From IMG/VR virus record IMGVR_UViG_3300045612_000702, positions 1 through 30,076 of that record: a DNA stretch of 30,076 bases, one strand, 5' to 3'. Below, in pieces: positions 15,684 through 21,044 of the stretch; the stretch's first letter is position 1; every line of letters begins with the position of its first letter. The notes under the pieces are model-generated. The model saw only the letters and a program-made list of their open reading frames with translations, ran no database searches and was not told the origin of the DNA. The translations under genes were made by a program, and so were the position numbers. Source of the DNA: a virus.

Positions 15684-16037
15684 ATGGATAGGGAGACAAT
15701 CGCCCGCGAGTTTCAGCGCATCGTTCGGGTCATCAGGGAGCCGGGGGACCGGTGCCGCGCTACGGTCAAGTTCAACTGCCACTCAGACACGCTCATGCGC
15801 TTCCAGACGAGGAGTCGGTTGGAGCTTCGCGTCTGGTACGACGAGATCAAGAAGAAGCCGCTCGATGCGGCTCTGTTCAGTGCGGTGGAGATGCGATTCC
15901 GGGGCGATCCCCAGGAGGGGTGGCGCATCCACTGGGTATCTGTCGAGGCGTGGAACGCGGGTGATCTGCCGGATGAGTTTAAGGACTGGCTGCTCGGTAC
16001 CGGCTGGCGCTCAGGCCTGGACCACGTAGTCGAGTAG
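15684..16037 (+). CDS. Hypothetical protein
   Basis: 117 aa with ordinary protein composition (MDRETIAREFQRIVRVIREP, WYDEIKKKPLDAALFSAVEM, WRIHWVSVEAWNAGDLPDEF). The overlapping +1 frame of equal length is Arg/Ser-rich and is a shadow. It is the only plus-strand gene between the late module and the accessory block. It converges with the 16250-16011 gene and overlaps it by 27 bp. No domain is recognised. The Trp/acidic-rich second half looks like a small alpha/beta protein. The start has GGCCGG rather than a clear ribosome site. Confidence 0.6.
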   Translation: MDRETIAREFQRIVRVIREPGDRCRATVKFNCHSDTLMRFQTRSRLELRVWYDEIKKKPLDAALFSAVEMRFRGDPQEGWRIHWVSVEAWNAGDLPDEFKDWLLGTGWRSGLDHVVE

Positions 16038-16250
16038 CTCTTTGCGCTTGCAGTTCAGGCACCCGTTCACCACGAAGTAGGCCGTGCCCTTGAAGGCGTC
16101 ATTGTCCGGCGTCACGGTCTGCTTGAAGCGCTGCCATTGATGCGCGCACGCTGTCCCCTTGCGGTTCTGCTCTACACGAGCGGCGTGTGCGGCTCTAATC
16201 CGGGCGTGCAACTGCGTGCGGAGCTCGTCGAGGGTGGCAACCGCTGTCAT
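16011..16250 (-). CDS. Small zinc-finger-like protein
   Basis: 79 aa. A basic N-terminal helix (LRTQLHARIRAAHAARVEQ) precedes a Cys/His set: CAHQW, then CLNCKRKE. Together these give one Cys-His and one CxxC, enough for a single zinc knuckle. The ATG overlaps the VRR-NUC stop (16250-16247), so it is the last gene of the run 17785-16011. Nucleic-acid binding is plausible given the nuclease next to it, but this is inference. Confidence 0.65.
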   Translation of the reverse strand: MTAVATLDELRTQLHARIRAAHAARVEQNRKGTACAHQWQRFKQTVTPDNDAFKGTAYFVVNGCLNCKRKELLDYVVQA

Positions 16251-16582
16251 GCGCGTCCTTCCAGGAAGTCAATCGCCTCCCCTGCGCCGTGGCAGATCGC
16301 AGACTCAAAGCCGTGGCGGGATAGGACCGTGAGCCATTCGCGCTGTTCAGGCGTCGCACGGCCTCCCTGACGGCGTTTCAGTTCGATGGCGTAGCTCTTG
16401 CCGTCTTTGAATACCAGGTAGTCCGGGAAGCCCTTTGAGACGCCAGCACGCTTCATGCGGATGGCGCGGCGCTTAGCTTCCATGGTGTGCCCGGTTTCGT
16501 TCGGTACGTGAGTGAACGGGATGCCGTGAACGCGGAGCCAGGCGGCTAGAGTCTCGGCTTCTTGCTGCTCGGTGGGGATCAT
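16247..16582 (-). CDS. VRR-NUC family nuclease
   Basis: 111 aa from ATG 16582, which overlaps the previous stop as ATGA and has GAGGTG at suitable distance. The GTG at 16594 is rejected. The VRR-NUC core is clear: E8 in the first helix, KGFPDYLVFKDG (D54), AIELKRRQGGRATPEQREWL (E67, K69), and a final alpha/beta segment. Stand-alone VRR-NUC proteins are common in phages and act as structure-specific nucleases such as Holliday-junction or flap resolvases. It probably resolves branched replication or recombination DNA before packaging. Confidence 0.88.
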   Translation of the reverse strand: MIPTEQQEAETLAAWLRVHGIPFTHVPNETGHTMEAKRRAIRMKRAGVSKGFPDYLVFKDGKSYAIELKRRQGGRATPEQREWLTVLSRHGFESAICHGAGEAIDFLEGRA

Positions 16583-16749
16583 GGGCGCGCCCACCTCAGA
16601 GCAGCATCGAGCGTCATCACTTGTAGTCGGGTACTTCCGTTCAACATCATCTCGACGCGTCCTTGACCGACGTAGTTGAAATGAATCAGCCCTTCATTGC
16701 TATTCCAGACACCAGATAGCAACCATATCCAGTTGAGTAGCCTTCTCAT
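16579..16749 (-). CDS. Small hypothetical protein, ATGA-coupled on both sides
   Basis: 56 aa. It starts MRRLLNWIWLLSGVWNSNEG and ends LQVMTLDAALRWARP. Its ATG (16749) overlaps the YopX stop as ATGA, and its TGA (16581-16579) overlaps the VRR-NUC ATG in the same way. That tight packing supports translation. Tryptophan is unusually frequent (five in 56). The N-terminal 14 residues are hydrophobic and basic, and could be a short membrane-associating segment. No family is recognised. Confidence 0.65.
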   Translation of the reverse strand: MRRLLNWIWLLSGVWNSNEGLIHFNYVGQGRVEMMLNGSTRLQVMTLDAALRWARP

Positions 16750-17174
16750 TGCTCACCCCCAGCCAGTAGCTCGGGGTTCTCGTAGATGTTGCCGATGACT
16801 TTCCAGTATTCGAGCATGTCGGCGCTGATATTGAATGCGGCAGGCTCTTCCATCCATCGAACAGCGTATGGCAAGAGATTCACATCGGGGAGGAACGAGC
16901 CGTCCACGGGCATACCGTATTCGAGTATGTCGCCCTCGTAGATCTCCACACCGTTCTTGTCTTTGAGGCCGGTGTATTGGAGCCACGTCTCGGTATCGCC
17001 TAGATCTGGATCTTCTTGGTATTCTCCGCGAGCGTTGTTACTTGGCTGGTTGAAGCTGAGCGTCGCCTTGCATCCAAGCCAATGACTGCCGTAGGCGTGT
17101 GCGCTCATGCTGAAGTCTTCGAGATACAGCATCGTCTCACCGGTCCAGAGTCTGAACTTGATCTCCCTACTCAT
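16746..17174 (-). CDS. YopX family protein (copy 1)
   Basis: 142 aa. The N terminus MSREIKFRLWTGETMLYLED and the central LQYTGLKDKNGVEIYEGDIL, with closing WKVIGNIYENPELL, are diagnostic of the YopX family, first named from Bacillus phage SPbeta and very common in phages. Function is unknown. It overlaps the CAP gene stop (17174-17171, ATGA type). A second copy lies at 24897-25265 in the early operon. The two share the signature blocks but differ in the variable middle. Confidence 0.9.
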   Translation of the reverse strand: MSREIKFRLWTGETMLYLEDFSMSAHAYGSHWLGCKATLSFNQPSNNARGEYQEDPDLGDTETWLQYTGLKDKNGVEIYEGDILEYGMPVDGSFLPDVNLLPYAVRWMEEPAAFNISADMLEYWKVIGNIYENPELLAGGEQ

Positions 17175-17785
17175 CGCGCCACTCCCGTCTCAGGAAGCGT
17201 CACGGTCAAGTCCTGTAGCTCAGTCGCGAAGTGGCCCACGACGTAGTTGCAGCCGTCTTCCGTGTTCTTCGTGATGCCGAAGCCGACCTCGGCGTAGTCG
17301 CCCAGCAGTACCGCCTCGTGCGTCGGGCTGTTGATCCACGCCTGTACGAGTGAGTCAGCATCCGGGTAGCACTTGCCTAGGTTCTCGCCAGCTCGTGCGT
17401 AGGCGTAGCCCGCCTCAGTGATGAAGCTCCACGGCGTCGCGCCGTCGCGGAAGTGCGCCCAGTAGCGCTGCTGCACTAGATCGTCGGCTTTGGCTTGCGC
17501 GGAGTTCGACAGCTTGCCGTTCAGCGTCAGTGCTGGCAGGTCGTGCAGTGCTCGGTAGGTGTTCACGGCCCTGAGTGCGCCGGGGACGCGATCCGCGACT
17601 ACGCTCACCGGCTGTGTCTCAACCGGGTTCGGTCGGACGGCCTGTTCCCTGGCGATCTGCGCGTCACGGATGACCTGTACCCATAGGCATCCCAGCACAA
17701 CCATGAAGACGAAGCTCAGAAGAGCCAAGAGCCCCCATAGTGCTTTCAATCGGTTGTCTATTCTTAGTTTTGTCCCTTCGTTCAT
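17171..17785 (-). CDS. Membrane-anchored CAP/SCP-domain protein ending in LPETG
   Basis: 204 aa. Residues 1-14 are basic and 15-38 are a single hydrophobic segment (LWGLLALLSFVFMVVLGCLW), so this is a type II membrane protein or signal anchor. A CAP domain spans about 68-190. It has ALRAVNTYRALHDLPAL, the AHFRD histidine (111), AGENLG (Glu 134), the SPTHE histidine (156) and VGFGI. C139 and C179 could form a disulfide outside the cell. The last residues include LPETG (198-202) with no following hydrophobic tail. CAP proteins (PR-1/YkwD group) are secreted; bacterial roles are mostly unknown. It is unusual cargo for a phage and may modify the lysogen's surface. Confidence 0.85.
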   Translation of the reverse strand: MNEGTKLRIDNRLKALWGLLALLSFVFMVVLGCLWVQVIRDAQIAREQAVRPNPVETQPVSVVADRVPGALRAVNTYRALHDLPALTLNGKLSNSAQAKADDLVQQRYWAHFRDGATPWSFITEAGYAYARAGENLGKCYPDADSLVQAWINSPTHEAVLLGDYAEVGFGITKNTEDGCNYVVGHFATELQDLTVTLPETGVAR

Positions 17786-17807
17786 GATGTCTCCCTGTTT
17801 AATTGCT

Positions 17808-17820
17808 TGCCCTCAACTAG
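17808..17820 (-). promoter_or_regulatory. Promoter for the CAP operon, with leader box
   Basis: On the minus strand there is CTAGTT (17820-17815), GAGGGC, then a start at A17808. The 23-nt leader has AATTAAACAGGGAG. No good -35 is visible. An 8-bp hairpin CCAGGCGA/TCGCCTGG (17853-17829) lies where a -35 would be and may end the upstream RNA. Confidence 0.5.
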
Positions 17821-17870
17821 AGGCACCACCAGGCGAGAGTGGGCTTCGCCTGGCTGTGTCTGTAGTCGAT

Positions 17871-18234
17871 ATGAATGAAGGCATGGAAGCTAGTAGCAGT
17901 TCTGGCTCCGTCATTACACGTAAGCAGTAGCTTCTACTAGCTCGCTACGTTTGCTGCCGTAGCGTTGGTCTATGTAAGCCAGTACCTCTCCGTTCGGATT
18001 CTCTGATTGCTTACATAGCCATGAAGAGCACACAACCAGGGATAGTTTCACCCCTTGAGCGGTCGCGCCCGACATCACTCTAGTTTTGCTTCAAGTCGGG
18101 AGATCGTGTGCCCATGTCTTCATTCATGGATACCGGGAGGTGTTGCCGAGTGCATGATCTCGCGGCCTAACGGGCAACTCTCAACCGGTATGTTTCTATT
18201 TGTTCAGGTGCCTTTTGTGCCGTGGTGGACAACT
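17871..18234 (-). ncRNA. Large structured RNA, copy A
   Basis: This is a gene-free stretch read from the promoter at 18268. An upper arm pairs ATACCGG/CCGGTAT and GTTGCC/GGCAAC (18191-18130). The main domain is closed by ATGAATGAAG (18127-18118) with CTTCATTCAT (17880-17871), then CATGG/CCATG (18116-18112 with 17886-17882). Inside are P3 GCACAC/GTGTGC (18111-18106 with 18033-18028), P4 CTATGTAAGC/GCTTACATAG (18018-18009 with 17979-17970), P5 CGCTACG/CGTAGCG (17964-17943), and P6 AGCTAGTAG/CTACTAGCT (17942-17934 with 17896-17888). It shares layout and several junction bases with the RNA at 20664-20979. It is not recognised as tmRNA, RNase P, a group I intron or a tRNA. It may act alone or as a leader of the CAP operon. 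Confidence 0.65.
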
Positions 18235-18268
18235 GCCCTTAGTATGAGCTTTTCAGCCGAAAAGTCAA
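18234..18268 (-). promoter_or_regulatory. Promoter of RNA A with palindromic operator
   Basis: On the minus strand there is TTGACT (18268-18263), 16 bp, CATACT (18246-18241), AAGGGC, then a start at A18234. A perfect-armed palindrome CTTTTC-4-GAAAAG (18249-18264) fills the spacer. ATTGGTATTGACTTTT and GCTCATACTAAG are identical in the plus-strand early promoter at 21941. Confidence 0.78.
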
Positions 18269-18274
18269 TACCAA

Positions 18275-18799
18275 TTATTCAGCCATAGCCGATGATGTGG
18301 ACAAGTCCATTCCGTCCGGTGTAGCGAGATCTGCGTAGTACTGGATCACTGATTGCCAATAGTCCGCGTTAGGGACTATGGTCATCCGGGCGTCCTGGTA
18401 GCCGCCGGCCGTCTGGATATTAAGCGAGGCGAAGCCGAGAAGCCCGGCGAAGATGTTTCCGGCGACGACGCTGCACTGCTGGACGCGGACCCATTCGAGC
18501 TGCGCGTCCTTCTTCACGAACAGCGTCAGGTAGTTCACGGCGACTATGCCGTCCTGGGTGAGCGTGAGAGTGCTGAGGCTATAGACGTACAGCTGCACGA
18601 TCGTCACTGCGGCCACCAGGAAGATCACGAGGGCGGCGATGAGGAACATCACCATCGGGTCGGCCCACGGCGAGTAGAACGACTCGTAAAGGCCGAGCAT
18701 CAGGAGTCCCATAACGCCAGCACCCACAAGGAAGATGGCCAGATATCCGGCCCAGTGCTTAGGGATCGTGACAGGTAGTGGTTGATCGCTTGGGTTCAT
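18275..18799 (-). CDS. Two-helix membrane protein with bacterial PH domain
   Basis: 174 aa from ATG 18799 (MNPSDQPLPVTIPKHWAGYL). The longer frame to 18889 runs through the promoter and is rejected. There are two membrane helices at about 18-42 (LAIFLVGAGVMGLLMLGLYE) and 49-74 (VMFLIAALVIFLVAAVTIVQ). A bPH_2-type domain follows (about 75-160: LTLTQDGIVAVNYLTLFVKK, LEWVRVQQCSVVAGNIFAGL). Such PH-like membrane proteins are common in bacteria and have no defined activity. The predicted transcript starts exactly on the ATG. It precedes the structured RNA and CAP gene, making a small membrane/surface cargo group. Surface change or superinfection exclusion is a guess. Confidence 0.82.
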   Translation of the reverse strand: MNPSDQPLPVTIPKHWAGYLAIFLVGAGVMGLLMLGLYESFYSPWADPMVMFLIAALVIFLVAAVTIVQLYVYSLSTLTLTQDGIVAVNYLTLFVKKDAQLEWVRVQQCSVVAGNIFAGLLGFASLNIQTAGGYQDARMTIVPNADYWQSVIQYYADLATPDGMDLSTSSAMAE

Positions 18800-18834
18800 G
18801 CCCGCAATGTGCGCCATCAGGACCAATCCGTCAA
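18799..18834 (-). promoter_or_regulatory. Leaderless promoter of the PH-domain gene
   Basis: On the minus strand there is TTGACG (18834-18829), 17 bp, CACATT (18811-18806), GCGGGC, then ATG 18799 as the predicted first transcribed base. Confidence 0.8.
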
Positions 18835-18850
18835 CTGCTACGGTGTGGCC

Positions 18851-19165
18851 ATGAAGCAGTGGGCCGCCATGAACACTCAGGCGCAGCACACGTTCTCACC
18901 CGGCACGCGGTGGCTGAAGATCGTGGGGGATCGTCGCTATGTCATCGAGCTGCATCAGGACGGCTCTGTGACTGAGTGGTTCGAGAGTGCGCCCGGGGAC
19001 ACCTGGACCGGCTCATGGGAAGCGAAGGCTATTGACTGGGGATCTCTCGCCCCTGGCCTCGAGTACCGGATCGGGGGCTATACGGGCTTCGTGGTGGTCG
19101 AACCGTTCGTGGAGCACCCGCACGGGGTCGAGGGTGAGGAACGCGTGGAGTTCCGCAAGCTCTAA
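18851..19165 (+). CDS. Hypothetical protein
   Basis: 104 aa from ATG 18851 (a second ATG is at 18869). The sequence is protein-like and beta-rich: TRWLKIVGDRRYVIELHQDG, SVTEWFESAPGDTWTGSWEA, GLEYRIGGYTGFVVVEPFVE. It is divergent from the PH-domain gene, and upstream codons from 18782 overlap that gene's promoter, so they are unlikely to be used. A TACGGT 6 nt before the ATG could be a leaderless -10, but no -35 is evident. A terminator follows at 19407. No family is recognised. Confidence 0.58.
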   Translation: MKQWAAMNTQAQHTFSPGTRWLKIVGDRRYVIELHQDGSVTEWFESAPGDTWTGSWEAKAIDWGSLAPGLEYRIGGYTGFVVVEPFVEHPHGVEGEERVEFRKL

Positions 19166-19229
19166 GACATAGACCGCCCCTACTGCCCGGAATACGCCAG
19201 CTAGGACCGAAACGACTACTTGCTGCCTT

Positions 19230-19361
19230 ATGAAGAGCAGACCGGGCACCAGGTCGTCGGGCGGTGGGACGTTGCCTGGATTTGCGTCTGAGCTTCATTA
19301 CGTCTTTGTTGGTGCAGATGAGGTCGTACAACTCACCCCGCAAGTAGACACTTGTGCATAG
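19230..19361 (+). CDS. Possible small protein
   Basis: 43 aa, MKSRPGTRSSGGGTLPGFAS then ELHYVFVGADEVVQLTPQVD and TCA. The second half looks coding, but there is no ribosome site and only a poor promoter. It lies in the otherwise gene-free stretch 19166-19598 and shares the terminator at 19407-19437. This is a weak call. Confidence 0.28.
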   Translation: MKSRPGTRSSGGGTLPGFASELHYVFVGADEVVQLTPQVDTCA

Positions 19362-19386
19362 GAATAGGCGTGATAAAATAGAAGTA

Positions 19387-19474
19387 GTTCTAATTGACGC
19401 CGAAACGCTCCGCATATCGCGGGGCTTTTCTTTTCTCCCTTATACCCCCGTGGCGACCGTTCTAATTGACGCCG
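19387..19474 (+). repeat. Pair of 16-bp direct repeats flanking a terminator
   Basis: GTTCTAATTGACGCCG occurs at 19387-19402 and again at 19459-19474, 72 bp apart. The terminator hairpin lies between them. The first copy follows a TAAAAT -10-like box (19375-19380), so it may lie at the start of a short transcript ending at the hairpin. Only two copies are seen in this window. Confidence 0.6.
19407..19437 (+). terminator. Rho-independent terminator, plus strand
   Basis: GCTCCGC/GCGGGGC is a 7-bp stem with a 5-nt loop, followed by TTTTCTTTTCT. It ends plus-strand transcription before the 19599 promoter. Confidence 0.82.
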
Positions 19475-19533
19475 CAGTTGGTCCTATTTACTCACACGAG
19501 CTAGTTCCGGTCAACTTCCGGACCCTCCGCGCA

Positions 19534-19553
19534 TGTGGATAGCCTGTGCATAA
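19534..19553 (-). promoter_or_regulatory. Two DnaA-box-like sequences
   Basis: On the minus strand TTATGCACA (19553-19545) is a perfect match to TTATNCACA, and CTATCCACA (19542-19534) has one mismatch. They lie just upstream of the 19599 promoter. They may serve replication or regulation. Confidence 0.45.
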
Positions 19554-19561
19554 AGTCAGGG

Positions 19562-19598
19562 TTGCAAAAAGGTCATGGCTACTTCATAGTTACGGGCA
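19562..19598 (+). promoter_or_regulatory. Leaderless promoter of the 19599 gene
   Basis: TTGCAA (19562-19567), 17 bp, CATAGT (19585-19590), TACGGGC, then the start at A19598 or on the ATG at 19599. The same class drives the late genes. Confidence 0.75.
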
Positions 19599-19844
19599 AT
19601 GAGTGACAGGAAATACCCGCAATCGAACGACCGTCTAGGGCTTACCGGCGAGTGGCTTCCTGTCCCTGAATCAGTAAAGCGCCCTGAGAGCGCTGTACAA
19701 CATGACTTAGATGAGGTCCGAGAGAAGGCGCAGTATATGACGCAGCTTTGGACCCGATATGCGCGTAAGCCGCGTCTAGCTCCCCACAATGAGGGCGACG
19801 CCAGCGGCGAGAATGCCAACCAGGCCAATAGCCAGGTCGCTTAG
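19599..19844 (+). CDS. Small hydrophilic hypothetical protein
   Basis: 81 aa, MSDRKYPQSNDRLGLTGEWL then PVPESVKRPESAVQHDLDEV and a Lys/Arg/Asn-rich end. It has no cysteine and no membrane segment. The promoter placed exactly at its ATG is the main reason to accept it. It converges with the 19976-19776 gene and overlaps that gene's 3' end by 69 bp, so the two messages could pair. Function is unknown. Confidence 0.6.
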   Translation: MSDRKYPQSNDRLGLTGEWLPVPESVKRPESAVQHDLDEVREKAQYMTQLWTRYARKPRLAPHNEGDASGENANQANSQVA

Positions 19845-19976
19845 AGGCGCTGGCCGGCGGTAGTAGTTCCGGCGCACAGGGCGGTTGTAGCGCGTGCGCT
19901 TAGGTGGTTGAGACAAGCGGGAAAGGTCGAGGGGAGTCATCTCCCCTGTTCTTGTATCTGTGATGTAAAGGGTCAT
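19776..19976 (-). CDS. Small tail-anchored membrane protein
   Basis: 66 aa from ATG 19976 (MTLYITDTRTGEMTPLDLSR). This start has AGGTAGG at 7-nt spacing; the GTG at 20000 would overlap the Dam gene and is less likely. A basic, Arg/Tyr-rich middle (KRTRYNRPVRRNYYRRP) is followed by one C-terminal membrane helix (LAIGLVGILAAGVALIVGS). Basic middle plus C-terminal helix predicts a cytoplasmic N terminus. It is last in the run 20636-19776. A holin-like or DNA-tethering role is conceivable, but nothing specific supports either. Confidence 0.65.
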   Translation of the reverse strand: MTLYITDTRTGEMTPLDLSRLSQPPKRTRYNRPVRRNYYRRPAPLSDLAIGLVGILAAGVALIVGS

Positions 19977-19983
19977 GCCGGAC

Positions 19984-20397
19984 CTACCTGTAGACGACAA
20001 CAGCGCTTGGAAACGGCGCTGAGTTCTTGCTGCCGCCGAACTTCAATCGGCCACGCACGAAGCGCACCTCGGCGTTCTTTTCTATGACGTTCTCGTGCCA
20101 CCAGCGCGTATCGGTCCGAGCAGGAACGAGACAGACTACGGTCGTGCCTGATTCTGAGGCCTTCTCCATCCATCTCCCTATCTCCCTGCCGTAAGGAGGG
20201 TTCATGAACACGGTATGGCCGGACCAGTCCTGAGCTAATCCGTCATCATCAACAGTGAAGTAAGTCTGACACTTGTGGTTTTCATGCGTAGCGCACGGGT
20301 CAAGGGTGAACTGAAACTCAGCATCCAGTTTGTCGAAGAAGTCCTGCGGTGTGGCCCATAGGTCTGTGTTGCTAGAAAAATGTGGAGCAACATTCAT
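19984..20397 (-). CDS. Phage-type DNA N6-adenine methyltransferase (Dam family)
   Basis: 137 aa. The N terminus (HFSSNTDLWATPQDFFDKLD, AEFQFTLDPCATHENHKC) and the catalytic NPPYGREIGRWMEKA (NPPY at 66-69) are those of the phage Dam/D12-like N6-adenine methylase family. LDPCA is the likely AdoMet-binding strand. The C-terminal RFVRGRLKFGGSKNSAPFPS loop is conserved. At 137 aa it is compact but looks complete. It probably protects phage DNA from restriction or marks it for regulation. The ATG overlaps the previous stop as ATGA. Confidence 0.9.
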   Translation of the reverse strand: MNVAPHFSSNTDLWATPQDFFDKLDAEFQFTLDPCATHENHKCQTYFTVDDDGLAQDWSGHTVFMNPPYGREIGRWMEKASESGTTVVCLVPARTDTRWWHENVIEKNAEVRFVRGRLKFGGSKNSAPFPSAVVVYR

Positions 20398-20636
20398 ACC
20401 ACCGCCTTCGCCGACTCGGCAATGTGAGCGTCAACTAGCTCACGTAATGTCTCCACATCAGATGCACCGACTGTCTCGAAAAAGCTGTCGCCGCTGTCAT
20501 CGTTGTCGAAGTGGTAGCCAGTGATTTCAAAGAAGTCACCGCTGTCAATTCTTTCATCCGCCTCACCCGTCGCGTCAAGCGACCATCGCTCGTATGTCTC
20601 AACCTCCGCTGTGATTATGTATCCCTTGTATTTCAT
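20394..20636 (-). CDS. Small acidic hypothetical protein after RNA B
   Basis: 80 aa, MKYKGYIITAEVETYERWSL then acidic DATGEADERIDSGDFFEITG and FFETVGASDVETLRELVDAH. The MxYKGYxIxAE opening and the ending with a helix resemble small phage proteins of unknown role and DNA-mimic-like acidity. The ATG at 20636 has GGAG 9 nt upstream, 27 nt below the closing helix of structured RNA B, so its translation may depend on that RNA. A closer ATG (20640) is out of frame and ends after 12 codons. It is coupled to Dam by ATGA. Confidence 0.7.
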   Translation of the reverse strand: MKYKGYIITAEVETYERWSLDATGEADERIDSGDFFEITGYHFDNDDSGDSFFETVGASDVETLRELVDAHIAESAKAVV

Positions 20637-20663
20637 ACATCGTTTCTCCTTGTTTAGTTATTG

Positions 20664-20979
20664 ACTCAGCAGAACGCATGGAGCTAGTAACCGCCCTCAT
20701 TTTCGGGTCCCATGTGCGCGTACGCATGTTCTACTAACTGACAACACAAATAGACGGTTCTAACCGGAGAGCTTTTGGAATGCTCACGACGAGTTTGTGT
20801 TGCCATGCGGTCGATACAAGTACAGGGTTCAACTACGGTCTTAATGAGGTGTGATACCTCGTTGCCTGTTATGACCTGCGGACTCTTGTATCGCCATGTA
20901 ATCTGCTGAGTTGTTAATCCTTGTCTAGTGAAGTCATCGGGTGGGCTTCTTTGCCTCTATCGCCGTTGCTCGTTCGACT
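20664..20979 (-). ncRNA. Large structured RNA, copy B
   Basis: This is a gene-free stretch behind a CATACT promoter. It is closed by ACTCAGCAGA/TCTGCTGAGT (20911-20902 with 20673-20664), a 3x3 internal loop, then CATGG/CCATG (20898-20894 with 20681-20677). Inside are P3 GATACAAG/CTTGTATC (20892-20885 with 20820-20813), a GAGGT/ACCTC hairpin, P4 CAACACAAA/TTTGTGTTG (20802-20794 with 20750-20742), and P6 AGTTAGTAG/TTACTAGCT (20739-20731 with 20690-20682). Compared with RNA A, P1, P3 and P4 differ in sequence but keep pairing. P2, a CATGGC before P4, and TAGTAGAA in P6 are conserved. It ends just before the ribosome site of the 20636 gene, so it may be a leader RNA. Confidence 0.66.
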
Positions 20980-21014
20980 GTTTATAGTATGCGCCTTTTC
21001 AGGCGAAAGGTAAA
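20979..21014 (-). promoter_or_regulatory. Promoter of RNA B with palindrome in spacer
   Basis: On the minus strand there is TTTACC (21014-21009), 17 bp, CATACT (20991-20986), ATAAAC, then a start near A20979. A CCTTT-7-AAAGG inverted repeat (20994-21010) lies in the spacer at the same place as in RNA A's promoter. Confidence 0.6.
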
Positions 21015-21044
21015 TACCTTTTTCGTTGTAGAATTGTCCACGTT

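Noticed and set aside
15676-16029. 117-codon frame starting 8 nt before the 15684 gene
   Set aside because: Arg/Ser/Gly-rich, unlike a normal protein. The 15684 frame has ordinary composition.
17790-18270. tRNA, tmRNA or group I intron in the gene-free stretch
   Set aside because: No T-loop GTTCRANNC with acceptor CCA and no tRNA-like 3' end. The conserved intron core pairings were not found. The helices form a different, multi-arm plan.
19387-19474. CRISPR array
   Set aside because: Only two 16-bp copies, with a terminator between them and no further spaced repeats or cas genes.
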